Assembly: GCA_937944885.1 (NCBI GenBank)
Contig: CALFBB010000006.1
Location: 1-64,000, forward strand
From: an uncultured cyanobacterium
Lineage (GTDB): Bacteria > Cyanobacteriota > Cyanobacteriia > Thermostichales > Thermostichaceae
Length of the DNA stretch: 64,000 nt
Reading direction: 5' to 3'
The notes under the pieces are model-generated. The model was not told where the DNA came from. It saw only the letters and a list, made by a program, of their open reading frames with translations, and did not search any database. Both the position numbers and the translations under genes were made by a program. The first letter of the stretch is position 1, and each line of letters starts with the position of its first letter. This document shows positions 1 through 8,311 of the stretch, piece after piece.

Positions 1-446
1 AGAACTTGACAGGCATTCGAGAGAGCCTAAACAAGAAACAACGCTGCTCAAATAATTTCTCTCCTTGGGGTTGTTGTTGTAAATCAGCCCGAAATTCCGA
101 AACTTAGCTGCTCTATTGCAGTCGAGGATTGGGATAAAGCCCGCACTGTAGCGTAAGCTCAGTGTCGGGTAATTTACTTTCCTTCTTGAGCTGTTTGGGT
201 TAGCAGGCCATAGAGGGTTCCAGACTGCTCTGGAGTTTCCAGCCGAGCAAGAGACCTATACAGTTTGCTACTGTGCTGTTTTATGCTTTTGTAGCCAGGA
301 GCCCATGGTCAACCGGCCAAGGGTATCAAAGGGTATCAGTATCTATCTGAGTGCATTCTTTCAGAAGCTCAATTCAGAAGAAATTACAAGATCTCGGAAG
401 GATGGCCCAAAACTGGATCACCATGAGGTAGAAGTACCTAGGGTGT
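1..446 (+). promoter_or_regulatory. Upstream region of the phosphoketolase gene
   Basis: No convincing gene is seen in these 446 bases; a 69-codon frame from 305 overlaps the phosphoketolase start in another frame and looks spurious. A possible promoter is TTGACA at 6-11 with TAAACA at 28-33 (16-base spacer, weak -10). A 9-bp hairpin with one bulged base lies at 140-169 (CCCG plus CACTG against CAGTG plus CGGG), and smaller hairpins occur near 220-245. A perfect 10-base tandem repeat, AAGGGTATCA twice, lies at about 319-338. The long leader suggests regulated expression, but no known riboswitch class was recognised. Confidence 0.35.
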
Positions 447-2834
447 ATGGCTATGGTTCTGGCAGAACAGCTCTCGACAAAACCGCTCACCGCCGAAGAA
501 CTTCGCAAAATTGATGCCTACTGGCGGGCCGCCAACTACCTGTCTGTTGGGCAAATTTATCTCATGAAAAACCCTTTGCTGCGGGAACCTCTCAAACTCG
601 AGCATATCAAACCCCGCCTGTTGGGGCACTGGGGTACCACACCGGGGCTGAACTTCATCTACGTCCATCTCAACCGCATCATCAAGCGGGAAGATCTGAA
701 CATTCTTTACATCACCGGCCCCGGTCATGGTGGCCCTGGCTTGATTGCCAATACCTACTTGGAAGGCACCTACAGTGAGGTGTACCCGGATATTAGCCAA
801 GATGCTGAAGGGATGCAAAAACTCTTCAAACAGTTTTCTTTCCCAGGTGGAGTTCCTAGCCATGTGGCGCCGGAAACCCCTGGTTCCATTCACGAAGGGG
901 GAGAGTTGGGCTACGCACTGTCCCACGCTTTTGGAGCGGCTTTTGATAACCCTGACTTGTTGGTGGCTTGTGTGGTGGGAGATGGGGAAGCGGAAACTGG
1001 GCCTCTGGCTACCTCTTGGCACTCTAACAAGTTTCTCAACCCCATTCACGATGGAGCGGTGCTGCCGATTCTGCACTTGAATGGCTACAAGATTGCCAAC
1101 CCGACCATCTTGGCTCGCCTCAGCCGGGAAGAGCTGCAAAGCCTATTTGTTGGCTACGGCTACAAGCCTTACTTTGTGGAAGGCTCAGAGCCAGCGGAAA
1201 TGCACCAGCTGATGGCTGCCACTCTCGATACGGTGGTTCACGAGATCCAGGAAATCCAGCACAATGCCCGTAGTAAAGGGGATCCCACTCGCCCGCAGTG
1301 GCCGATGATTGTCCTCAGAACCCCCAAAGGCTGGACAGGCCCTAAAGAAGTAGACGGTAAAAAAACAGAGGATTACTGGCGCTCTCACCAAGTACCTCTC
1401 TCAGACATGGCATCTAAACCGGAGCATGTGCAACTGCTGGAAAACTGGCTGCGCAGCTACAGGCCGGAAGAGCTCTTCGATGAAAATGGTCGCCTGCTCC
1501 CCGAGTTGCAAGAACTGGCTCCCAAGGGGGCAAAGCGCATGGGAGCGCTTCCCCACGCCAATGGTGGTTTGCTGACACGGGATTTGAAAATGCCGGATTT
1601 CCGCCGTTATGCGGTACCCGTTCCTCATCCCGGTACTACTGAGGCGGAAGCTACTCGCATCATGGGGCAGTTTTTGCGGGATGTGATGAAGCTGAACCAA
1701 GATCAGCGTAACTTCCGCATCTTTGGCCCCGATGAAACTGCCTCTAACCGCTGGGATGCGGTGTTTGAAGCCAGTGACCGCACCTGGGTGGCGGAGACCT
1801 ATGACTATGACGAGCACCTCTCCCCTGATGGGCGGGTGATGGAGATCCTGAGCGAGCATACCTGCCAAGGCTGGTTAGAGGGCTACCTCCTAACTGGGCG
1901 GCATGGCTTTTTCTCCTGCTATGAAGCCTTCATCCACTTGGTAGATTCTATGTTCAACCAGCATGCCAAGTGGCTGAAAACCACCCGGCATATTCCTTGG
2001 CGGCGACCCATCCCTTCTTTGAACTACCTGCTCACTTCCCATGTGTGGCGGCAGGATCACAACGGCTTTAGCCATCAGGATCCGGGCTTTTTGGATCATG
2101 TGGTTAACAAAAAAGCGGATGTGATTCGGGTCTATCTGCCCCCGGATGCCAATACTCTGCTTTCGGTTACCGATCACTGTCTGCGCAGCCGTCATTATGT
2201 GAATGTGGTGGTGGCCGGTAAGCAGCCGGCCTTGCAATACCTAGATATGGATGCAGCGATTAAGCACTGCACTCAGGGTCTGGGGATTTGGGAGTGGGCT
2301 AGCAACGATCAAGGAGCTGAGCCGGATGTGGTCATGGCTTGCTGTGGGGATGTACCAACCATGGAAACCTTGGCGGCGGTGGACTTTTTGCGGCAGCACC
2401 TACCGGATATCAAAATCCGGGTGGTGAATGTGGTCAACCTCATGAAGTTGCAGCCCCCTAGCGAACACCCCCACGGCATTAGTGATGTGGACTATGCCAG
2501 CATCTTTACCCCCGACAAGCCGATTGTGTTTGCTTTCCACGGCTATCCTTGGTTAATTCACCGCCTCACCTACCGCCGCCCCAACCACCACAACCTGCAC
2601 GTGCGCGGCTACAAGGAGGAAGGCACCACCACCACTCCTTTTGATATGTGCGTGCTCAACGAGGTGGATCGCTTCAGCCTAGCGGATGATGTGTTGGATC
2701 GAGTGGAGCGTTTCAAATATGAGCGGGCCCACATCAAGCAGCTCATCCACAACAAGTTTGTCGAGCACAAACACTACATTCGTGAGCATGGACAGGATAT
2801 GCCGGAGGTGCGCAACTGGAAATGGCCCTATTGA
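447..2834 (+). CDS. xfp: Phosphoketolase (xylulose-5-phosphate/fructose-6-phosphate)
   Basis: This thiamine-diphosphate enzyme cleaves xylulose 5-phosphate (and usually fructose 6-phosphate) with phosphate to give acetyl-phosphate plus glyceraldehyde 3-phosphate or erythrose 4-phosphate, in the cytosol. At 795 residues it has the full family length. The family N-terminal signatures [11 protein letters not shown] and GPGHGGPG are present, the cofactor motif GDGEAETGP is at residues 178-186, and SHQDPGF is near 542-548. The ATG at 447 is used; a second ATG two codons on is equally possible because no strong ribosome site separates them. In cyanobacteria the enzyme provides a carbon-saving route to acetyl-phosphate, in the dark or during mixotrophy. 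The related BioD-like/DRTGG gene lies one gene downstream. The assignment is firm; substrate preference cannot be read from sequence. Confidence 0.96.
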   Translation: MAMVLAEQLSTKPLTAEELRKIDAYWRAANYLSVGQIYLMKNPLLREPLKLEHIKPRLLGHWGTTPGLNFIYVHLNRIIKREDLNILYITGPGHGGPGLIANTYLEGTYSEVYPDISQDAEGMQKLFKQFSFPGGVPSHVAPETPGSIHEGGELGYALSHAFGAAFDNPDLLVACVVGDGEAETGPLATSWHSNKFLNPIHDGAVLPILHLNGYKIANPTILARLSREELQSLFVGYGYKPYFVEGSEPAEMHQLMAATLDTVVHEIQEIQHNARSKGDPTRPQWPMIVLRTPKGWTGPKEVDGKKTEDYWRSHQVPLSDMASKPEHVQLLENWLRSYRPEELFDENGRLLPELQELAPKGAKRMGALPHANGGLLTRDLKMPDFRRYAVPVPHPGTTEAEATRIMGQFLRDVMKLNQDQRNFRIFGPDETASNRWDAVFEASDRTWVAETYDYDEHLSPDGRVMEILSEHTCQGWLEGYLLTGRHGFFSCYEAFIHLVDSMFNQHAKWLKTTRHIPWRRPIPSLNYLLTSHVWRQDHNGFSHQDPGFLDHVVNKKADVIRVYLPPDANTLLSVTDHCLRSRHYVNVVVAGKQPALQYLDMDAAIKHCTQGLGIWEWASNDQGAEPDVVMACCGDVPTMETLAAVDFLRQHLPDIKIRVVNVVNLMKLQPPSEHPHGISDVDYASIFTPDKPIVFAFHGYPWLIHRLTYRRPNHHNLHVRGYKEEGTTTTPFDMCVLNEVDRFSLADDVLDRVERFKYERAHIKQLIHNKFVEHKHYIREHGQDMPEVRNWKWPY

Positions 2835-2953
2835 GGGGTTCTGCCTTTCGCATCTGGGCCTCCGGCGGGGTAGAGTTTTTCTGGACTCTCCTGCCGGAGT
2901 TTTTTGACGCTGGCCGTTGTGGTCTGCTGGAGGTATTGGCTGTGAGGAACCCT

Positions 2954-4102
2954 ATGCCTGAGTTGCAGTTGGATGGATCTGAGTTGGATGGGTCAGAGTC
3001 CCCCCTGGATCCCGCTGCCGATCCCAAGACGGAGCCCTCGCCGGGATCCGCTACAGGGGAAGGGATGTTGCTTGCCTGGGGGTTGGGTTTGGCCCTCTCG
3101 GGCCTGTTGGTTGCAGTCCGACCAGAGGTGCTCATCCCCTTTGGGGCAAGTGTTGTAGCTTCTATGGTGCTGGGATCCCTGTTGATCCCTTGGTTGCGGC
3201 GCTGGAAAGCAGGGCAAGTTATCCGCCAGGAAGGACCCCAAGCGCACCTGAAAAAGGCAGGCACGCCGACCATGGGAGGAATTAGCTTTCTACCCGTGGG
3301 TCTGCTGGTGGCAGCGGGGTGGACGGGTTGGCATCCCCAGGTGCTGGCGGTGGCTGTGCTGACTCTGGCCTATGGGTTTGTGGGTTGGCTGGATGATTGG
3401 CAGGTGATTCGGCAGCAATCCAACAAGGGGTTATCTCCCTCACAAAAGCTGTTTTTACAGTTGGGGATCGCGGCTTTGTTTTGCACATACTTGGTCTGGC
3501 AAGGGGTTCCTACGGAGCTAACCGTGCCAAGGTTGGGTCGGATCCCGTTGGGTGGGCTGTTTTGGCCGTTGGCAGTGTTTGTGCTGGTGGGCACCAATAA
3601 TGCTGTCAACCTGACGGATGGCATGGATGGCTTGGCCGCGGGGGTGGTAGCGATTGTGTTGGCAGGGTTGGGGCTGATCCAGGGGGATCCGGCCTTATCT
3701 CTGCTGGCTTTTGGCTTGAGCGGAGCCTGTTTGGGGTTTCTGGCCCACAACCACTACAAGGCACGCATGTTTATGGGCGATACCGGTTCCCTAGGGTTAG
3801 GAGGCGCCCTAGCGGGTCTGGCGCTACTCGGGGATCAACTGTGGGCCTTAGCCTTGATGGGGGGTGTGCTGGTGGTAGAAGCCCTATCGGTGATTTTGCA
3901 GGTGAGCTACTTCAAATACACCAAACGCAAAACCGGGGCAGGGAAGCGGCTGTTGCGCATGTCTCCGTTGCATCATCATTTGGAGTTGGGGGGCTGGTCT
4001 GAGGTACAGGTGGTGGGATCCCTGTATGGGATAACGGCACTATTGGTGGGGTTGGGCTGGGCCTGGTGGTACTGGGCTGGAATGTCAGCTACCCTGGCCT
4101 AA
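2954..4102 (+). CDS. mraY: Phospho-N-acetylmuramoyl-pentapeptide transferase
   Basis: MraY is a polytopic inner-membrane enzyme that transfers phospho-MurNAc-pentapeptide from UDP to undecaprenyl phosphate, making lipid I for peptidoglycan. From the ATG at 2954 the product is 382 residues. The Asp pair in WLDDW is at 147-148, NLTDGMDG at 219-226, the Asp of GDTG at 276, and the HHH cluster followed by LELGGW at about 340. These are the family's catalytic and substrate-binding motifs. The frame stays open back to 2822, overlapping the phosphoketolase stop, but the 2954 start is preferred because GTGAGG lies just upstream and the product then has normal length apart from an acidic, proline-rich N-terminal tail. 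A GTG at 2942 is an alternative. It is not in a mur/dcw cluster here. Confidence 0.95.
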   Translation: MPELQLDGSELDGSESPLDPAADPKTEPSPGSATGEGMLLAWGLGLALSGLLVAVRPEVLIPFGASVVASMVLGSLLIPWLRRWKAGQVIRQEGPQAHLKKAGTPTMGGISFLPVGLLVAAGWTGWHPQVLAVAVLTLAYGFVGWLDDWQVIRQQSNKGLSPSQKLFLQLGIAALFCTYLVWQGVPTELTVPRLGRIPLGGLFWPLAVFVLVGTNNAVNLTDGMDGLAAGVVAIVLAGLGLIQGDPALSLLAFGLSGACLGFLAHNHYKARMFMGDTGSLGLGGALAGLALLGDQLWALALMGGVLVVEALSVILQVSYFKYTKRKTGAGKRLLRMSPLHHHLELGGWSEVQVVGSLYGITALLVGLGWAWWYWAGMSATLA

Positions 4103-4539
4103 GGACCGGGGCCCTCGGCGCAGCTGAGTAAAATCCAACTGTGTCCATCCATAGATGGAAAAAGCACTGGGCCTACCTGTTATGCCTACTATTGAAGTGG
4201 GGCTAAGTGTGCTCTCCGCCAGTATTGTGAGCACAGTTGAGCACAGTAAAGTGTAGTTCACAGCAACATGCCCATACGAAAAGCACTGACCCCCCTGTCT
4301 TACCCCTATGCGGAAAGCTTGTCCAGTAGGGCGGAGAGGCTGTCCAATGAGCACCTAGAGCCCGCTCTATTCCGGTTGGGGATACAGCCTCGGTATAGGC
4401 GCCCGCCTGCTCAACTTTGTTCCGGGTTATCAGCTTTCCCCTCAGTAGCCTCCGTTAGACTGAGTACTGAGTAACAAGTTACTCTCCCTTGCAAGTACCT
4501 CATTTCGTTGTCCCCTACAGAACTGGGAGCCCTTTACCT
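4103..4539 (+). promoter_or_regulatory. Intergenic region with operator-like repeats
   Basis: No supportable gene is seen; a 68-codon frame at 4268-4474 has no recognisable features. Two repeat signals stand out. TGAGCACAGT occurs twice in perfect tandem at 4228-4247. Nearer the next gene, ACTGAGT is repeated in tandem at 4459-4472 and runs into the palindrome AGTAAC-AA-GTTACT at 4470-4483, about 57 bases before the GTG start of the DRTGG-domain gene. Both could be binding sites for regulators of that gene; this is inference. Confidence 0.35.
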
Positions 4540-5646
4540 GTGTCCAAGTTCCTTCTTGTTGGTTCTACCGAGCCTTTTAGTGGTAAGTCTGCCGCCATTT
4601 TGGGTTTAGCCAAGCATTTGCAGCAGCAAGGGATGAGGGTGACCTATGGTAAGCCGATTGGCTCCTGCATGACGGAAGATTGCTCCATTGAAGGGGGTGA
4701 TCCGGACATGCGTTTTGTAGCGGAGTCTTTACAGCTCACCCTTGCCCAAATGCCGCCGCTGCTCCTGCAGCTGAATGGAGATTCTCTGCTAGCGCAAATG
4801 AAGCAGAAGCCAGGTGAGCCCGCCCAGGAACATTCAATTGCCCCTTTGTTGGAATTTGTGCAGAAATCCCCTGCCGACTTGGTGTTGCTGGAAGGCCCTG
4901 CCGATCTTTACGAAGGGGAGCTGTTTGGTTTGTCACTGGCCAAAATGGCCCAGGTTTTGCAAGCTCCTGTTCTGTTAATTAGCCGCTACCACTCGCCCTT
5001 GGCGGTAGATTCTATTCTGGCTGCCCATGCCCAACTGGGATCCCATCTGGCGGGGGTACTGCTGAACGATGTGCCGCAAAACCAACTGCAACAGGTGAAA
5101 ACCGTGATCCAGCCTTTCCTGGAAGGGCAAGGGATCCCGGTGTTGGGTGTACTGCCCTCCCATCGCATTTTACGCAGCATCAGTGTCGGAGAACTGGCTC
5201 GACAACTGGAAGCGGAGGTGCTCTGTTGCTTGGATCGGCTGGATCTCATGGTGGAGGATATTGCGGTGGGGGCAATGAACGTCAACTCGGCCCTGAAGTA
5301 TTTCCGCAAATCGGAACACAAGGCGGTGATCACCGGTGGGGATCGCACCGATATCCAGTTGGCTGCCCTGGAAACCTCTACCCTGTGCTTGATCCTGACC
5401 GGTAAATTCCCCTTGGATCCCCGCATTCAGTCGCGGGCAGAAGAATTGGAAGTGCCGATCCTCTCGGTGGATCTAGATACCTTCACCACCATCAACCGCA
5501 TCGAACGGATGTTTGGGCAGATTCGCCTACACGAAGAGGTTAAGGTGCGCTGTATCCAGGAGCTAATGTCATCAAATTTTGACTTTTCTCGTCTTTATGC
5601 CCACCTTGGTCTGACACAACCCCTAGTGTCGGCAGTGCGGACGTAA
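4540..5646 (+). CDS. BioD-like plus DRTGG-domain protein (phosphotransacetylase N-terminal type)
   Basis: A soluble protein of about 368 residues. The N-terminal part is a dethiobiotin-synthetase-like P-loop domain (GSTEPFSGKSA at 8-18, then a YGKPIGSC strand). The C-terminal part is a DRTGG domain (GAMNVNSALKYF, then ITGGDRTDIQ). In enterobacterial-type phosphotransacetylases these two domains form the regulatory N-terminal half, and the catalytic PTA domain follows; here the protein ends after DRTGG, so it should not be an acetyl-CoA:phosphate acetyltransferase by itself. The GTG at 4540 is favoured because the P-loop strand begins four codons later; a TTG at 4489 would add 17 residues. The nearby phosphoketolase makes acetyl-phosphate, so a sensory or regulatory role in that pathway is plausible but inferred. 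Confidence 0.8.
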   Translation: MSKFLLVGSTEPFSGKSAAILGLAKHLQQQGMRVTYGKPIGSCMTEDCSIEGGDPDMRFVAESLQLTLAQMPPLLLQLNGDSLLAQMKQKPGEPAQEHSIAPLLEFVQKSPADLVLLEGPADLYEGELFGLSLAKMAQVLQAPVLLISRYHSPLAVDSILAAHAQLGSHLAGVLLNDVPQNQLQQVKTVIQPFLEGQGIPVLGVLPSHRILRSISVGELARQLEAEVLCCLDRLDLMVEDIAVGAMNVNSALKYFRKSEHKAVITGGDRTDIQLAALETSTLCLILTGKFPLDPRIQSRAEELEVPILSVDLDTFTTINRIERMFGQIRLHEEVKVRCIQELMSSNFDFSRLYAHLGLTQPLVSAVRT

Positions 5647-5844
5647 AAAACCACAGTGTTTACCTGTCTACATTTAGTGTGGATCAGGAGAAACTTTTAT
5701 TTCTAAACACCATACCTGAATGACCGGAGAGGAGCTGATTTTTTGTTGGTTTGTTTCTAGTGTTAGGCATCTTCCAGGACCTGTAATTATTTCTGCAAAA
5801 AAGCGCAGGAATCTTTTTCTAAGCTAGCCTGCTCACTGGATTTG

Positions 5845-5916
5845 AGGGATATCATGCGGGTATTCATCACCTCAACACACCACTCCTCCCCCAGAGTTTC
5901 TGGGGGTTTTTGTTTT
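5845..5916 (+). ncRNA. Candidate small RNA (Yfr1-like)
   Basis: Before the terminator runs the unpaired-looking, pyrimidine-rich string CACACCACTCCTCCCCC at 5876-5892. The word ACTCCTCCCCC matches 9 of 11 bases of ACUCCUCACAC, which I recall as the invariant core of the cyanobacterial small RNA Yfr1; there too the core lies between a 5' stem-loop and the terminator. A short 5' stem (TGAG with CTCA, 5842-5874) is possible. The CCUCC core is complementary to Shine-Dalgarno sequences, consistent with translational repression in trans. The 5' end is a guess, and this may be just a terminator with a C-rich flank. Confidence 0.4.
5888..5916 (+). terminator. Strong intrinsic terminator
   Basis: CCCCCAGA (5888-5895) and TCTGGGGG (5899-5906) form a perfect 8-bp stem with a 3-base loop, followed by TTTTTGTTTT. 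It points along the plus strand and ends whatever transcript crosses the 5647-5887 interval. Confidence 0.85.
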
Positions 5917-6062
5917 GAGCAGCGCCATGGATAATAGAGTGCTGAAGCCTCTACCGTAGATGGGGTGAAAGTATCTAGTCTTTCAGCTATTGACGCTATC
6001 TAACGGCAGTAGTGGGTAGCTTACAGATAGGATGTAGGCTCTGTTCCGGCAAGGGATCTAAG

Positions 6063-6548
6063 ATGGCTAATGTTTCCGGGCGACCAACTCGACTCACGGT
6101 TTGTCCTTCTAGCGGCATCTTCACCGATGGTGGCTGCTCTCCCAATCCGGGGCCAGGGGGATGGGCCGTCGTGGTGGTTCAGGATAACCAAGTTGTGGAT
6201 GAATGGTATGGAGGGGATCCCACCAGCACCAATAACCGCATGGAATTAACTGGGTTGATTCAAGCCCTGGAGTATTGCCACAACACCAAGAGCAACACCC
6301 TTCACACCATCTACAGTGATTCCCATCTGTGTGTACAGATCTACAACAACTGGATAGCCCAATGGGCAGCACAGGGATGGCGACGCCGCACTGGCCCCGT
6401 AGAGAACTTGGATTTGGTCCAACAGCTGTATCAACTAAAACAGCAGTGTCCCCATATTCAGGTGAGCTGGATTCAAGCCCATGGGGGGATGCGCTGGAAT
6501 GAGTACGCTGACAAATTGGTAGCGCAGGGTAGGCTAGAGGCGAAGTGA
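6063..6548 (+). CDS. rnhA: Ribonuclease HI
   Basis: Cytosolic endonuclease that cuts the RNA strand of RNA-DNA hybrids (R-loops, Okazaki primers), using two metal ions. With the ATG at 6063 the product is 161 residues, the usual length. Catalytic residues are visible: Asp22 in FTDGG, Glu61 in NNRMEL, Asp86 in YSDSH, His140 in QAHGG and Asp150 in YADKL. A GTG at 6012 would add 17 residues that do not resemble the family; the 6063 start has AAGGGATC upstream. The DUF3352 gene follows closely. The assignment is firm. Confidence 0.94.
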   Translation: MANVSGRPTRLTVCPSSGIFTDGGCSPNPGPGGWAVVVVQDNQVVDEWYGGDPTSTNNRMELTGLIQALEYCHNTKSNTLHTIYSDSHLCVQIYNNWIAQWAAQGWRRRTGPVENLDLVQQLYQLKQQCPHIQVSWIQAHGGMRWNEYADKLVAQGRLEAK

Positions 6549-6634
6549 CCCAGATTACATCCAAGCCAACAACAGCAGACAAGGTTGCAGCCCATCGCCT
6601 ATGCTCAAGGGGACGGCTCGTAGCAGGTGTTGCC

Positions 6635-8263
6635 ATGCAGGCCCAACTTTATCGTCGTTTTCGCCCTCTTTCTCTAACCATGCTTGCCTTAGGAGGTGCT
6701 TGGTGGGTTGGGGCTTGTCAGCAACCAGAAGCCCAGTTGCCAAGGGATATTTTGCCAGAGACGGTGTTGGTGCCTGAGTCTGCGCCAGTGGTGCTGGCCT
6801 TTGCCACCAACCCAGAAGAAGCGTTCAGCACCCATCCTGATCTTTTGGCCCAATGGGAAAACTGGACCTCAGAAGCATTGGCGGAAACCGGCAGCGAGTT
6901 TCCCAGAGAAGACATTCAGAACTGGGCCGGGGATCAATTCATCATGGCGGTGGTAGTACCCAATCTGATGCCAACTGCCTCTAGGCCTGTACCTGGGATC
7001 CTCTTCGGGGCCAGTACCCGCAACACCGATTTGTCTGGGCAATTTTTGGCACAGGTGCGACAACGGGCGGAAGCCGAAGGGGCTAACTTCGAACGTCGCC
7101 AAGAGCAGGGGGTGACTCTCCACATCCAAACCAATGGGGATCCCGGTGAACAGTGGGTAACCGCAGAATTTGGCAACCGCTTTGTGGCCGTGGCCAACGA
7201 TCCGGGGGTGATGCAGCAGGCTGTGGCTGTTTATCGCGGTGAAGCAGAATCCATCAGCCGTTCTGAGCTGTTCCGCTCCGCTGCTGCCGAGCTGTATACC
7301 GATGGAGCCTTGGCTTTTGCCTACCTCAATTTTGAGGTTTTACAGGACAACCCCGAGTTTGGGGACTGGATGGAGGAAGTCGATCTAGCGGCACTGGAGT
7401 CTCTGAAGCCGATTCGCTCCTTGGCCATGGCTGCTCACTGGCAAGAGCAGGGCTTACGAGTCCGGATGCTCACCCAAACTGATCCAGAAGTTAATTTGCA
7501 AGCTGGATTGCAACCTGCCCGTGGAGAACTGATCCAACGCCTGCCGGGTAGTGCTCTGGTGGTGATTAGCACCCAACAGGTTGCCCAACGCTGGCAAGCC
7601 CTTTTGCCGAAACTAGAAGAAGACCCGCTGCTGAAAGAGGCCTGGGAGGAGTTGCAGGCCGAGTTTCGCGCCAATACCCAACTGGATTTGGAGCAAGACG
7701 TGATCGCCTGGATGGATGGAGAACTGGCTTTGTTGGTGGCTCCAGATGCTCAAGCCCATCCGCTCTTGCAGGGTATGGGGGCAGCTTTGGTGATCGAGAG
7801 CAACCAACAGGACAAGGCCAAGGCCACCTTAGCCCAGCTAGATCGACTGGCCCAGGAATCGGGAGCACGGGTGACGGAAGCCAATGGCCAAGTGACCTGG
7901 GCCGATCCGCTGTTTAACCAGCCGCTGCTGATTCGGGCTTGGGAGGGCAATTATTTGATTGTTACCAGCAGCAGTGGAGCTTTACAAACCATTGCCCAAA
8001 GGCAGGGCAACCTGCTACCTCAGGTCGAACCCCTGAAAACCCTCTACGAGCAGCTACACAGACCCAACTACGGCTACTTTTTGCTTAACTGGCAGGGGAT
8101 CCGTACCGTTTTGGAAGCAGCCTTGCCAGGCGGGTTGGCCACGCTGGGCCCAGAGGCAGAGGATGTGTTAACTCGTATCGATGGGCTGGGGGTAACCAGT
8201 TATCCTCTCGGAGAGCATGGCTTTGGCTTGGAATTGCTGTTAACGGTGCCACCGCGGCCCTAG
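6635..8263 (+). CDS. DUF3352-type lipoprotein
   Basis: A 542-residue protein with a lipoprotein signal: basic start, hydrophobic stretch and lipobox VGAC with Cys28, so it is probably lipid-anchored. The rest resembles the cyanobacterial DUF3352 family: an opening that reads like VPESAPVVLAF, repeated two-domain alpha/beta segments and a closing GLGVTSYPL-type strand. The function is unknown. The frame opens at a GTG at 6545 overlapping rnhA, but the ATG at 6635 places the signal peptide at the N-terminus and is preferred. The CobN-like gene follows 48 bases downstream, so the two are probably co-transcribed. Confidence 0.7.
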   Translation: MQAQLYRRFRPLSLTMLALGGAWWVGACQQPEAQLPRDILPETVLVPESAPVVLAFATNPEEAFSTHPDLLAQWENWTSEALAETGSEFPREDIQNWAGDQFIMAVVVPNLMPTASRPVPGILFGASTRNTDLSGQFLAQVRQRAEAEGANFERRQEQGVTLHIQTNGDPGEQWVTAEFGNRFVAVANDPGVMQQAVAVYRGEAESISRSELFRSAAAELYTDGALAFAYLNFEVLQDNPEFGDWMEEVDLAALESLKPIRSLAMAAHWQEQGLRVRMLTQTDPEVNLQAGLQPARGELIQRLPGSALVVISTQQVAQRWQALLPKLEEDPLLKEAWEELQAEFRANTQLDLEQDVIAWMDGELALLVAPDAQAHPLLQGMGAALVIESNQQDKAKATLAQLDRLAQESGARVTEANGQVTWADPLFNQPLLIRAWEGNYLIVTSSSGALQTIAQRQGNLLPQVEPLKTLYEQLHRPNYGYFLLNWQGIRTVLEAALPGGLATLGPEAEDVLTRIDGLGVTSYPLGEHGFGLELLLTVPPRP

Positions 8264-8311
8264 CTGGATTCTCTGGTTTGGAAATGGTATCCCTTTCCTA
8301 TTCCGGTACTG

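Larger units (their letters stand above)
5647..6062 (+). promoter_or_regulatory. Intergenic region containing a small-RNA candidate and the rnhA upstream sequence
   Basis: No protein gene is seen. A strong intrinsic terminator at 5888-5916 lies about 240 bases after the DRTGG gene, too far to be its obvious 3' end, so the preceding 70 or so bases may be an independent small RNA (listed separately). A TAATTAT element at 5784-5790 could be a -10 box, with no good -35 partner. The last 100 bases lead into rnhA. Confidence 0.4.

Noticed and set aside
305-514. Frame of 69 codons before the phosphoketolase gene
   Set aside because: It overlaps the phosphoketolase start out of frame and shows no protein-like features.
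438-1139. Minus-strand frame of 233 codons inside the phosphoketolase gene
   Set aside because: It is antisense to a well-supported coding sequence and its translation has no recognisable domains.
4268-4474. Frame of 68 codons between mraY and the DRTGG gene
   Set aside because: No domain, no ribosome site, and composition like non-coding sequence.
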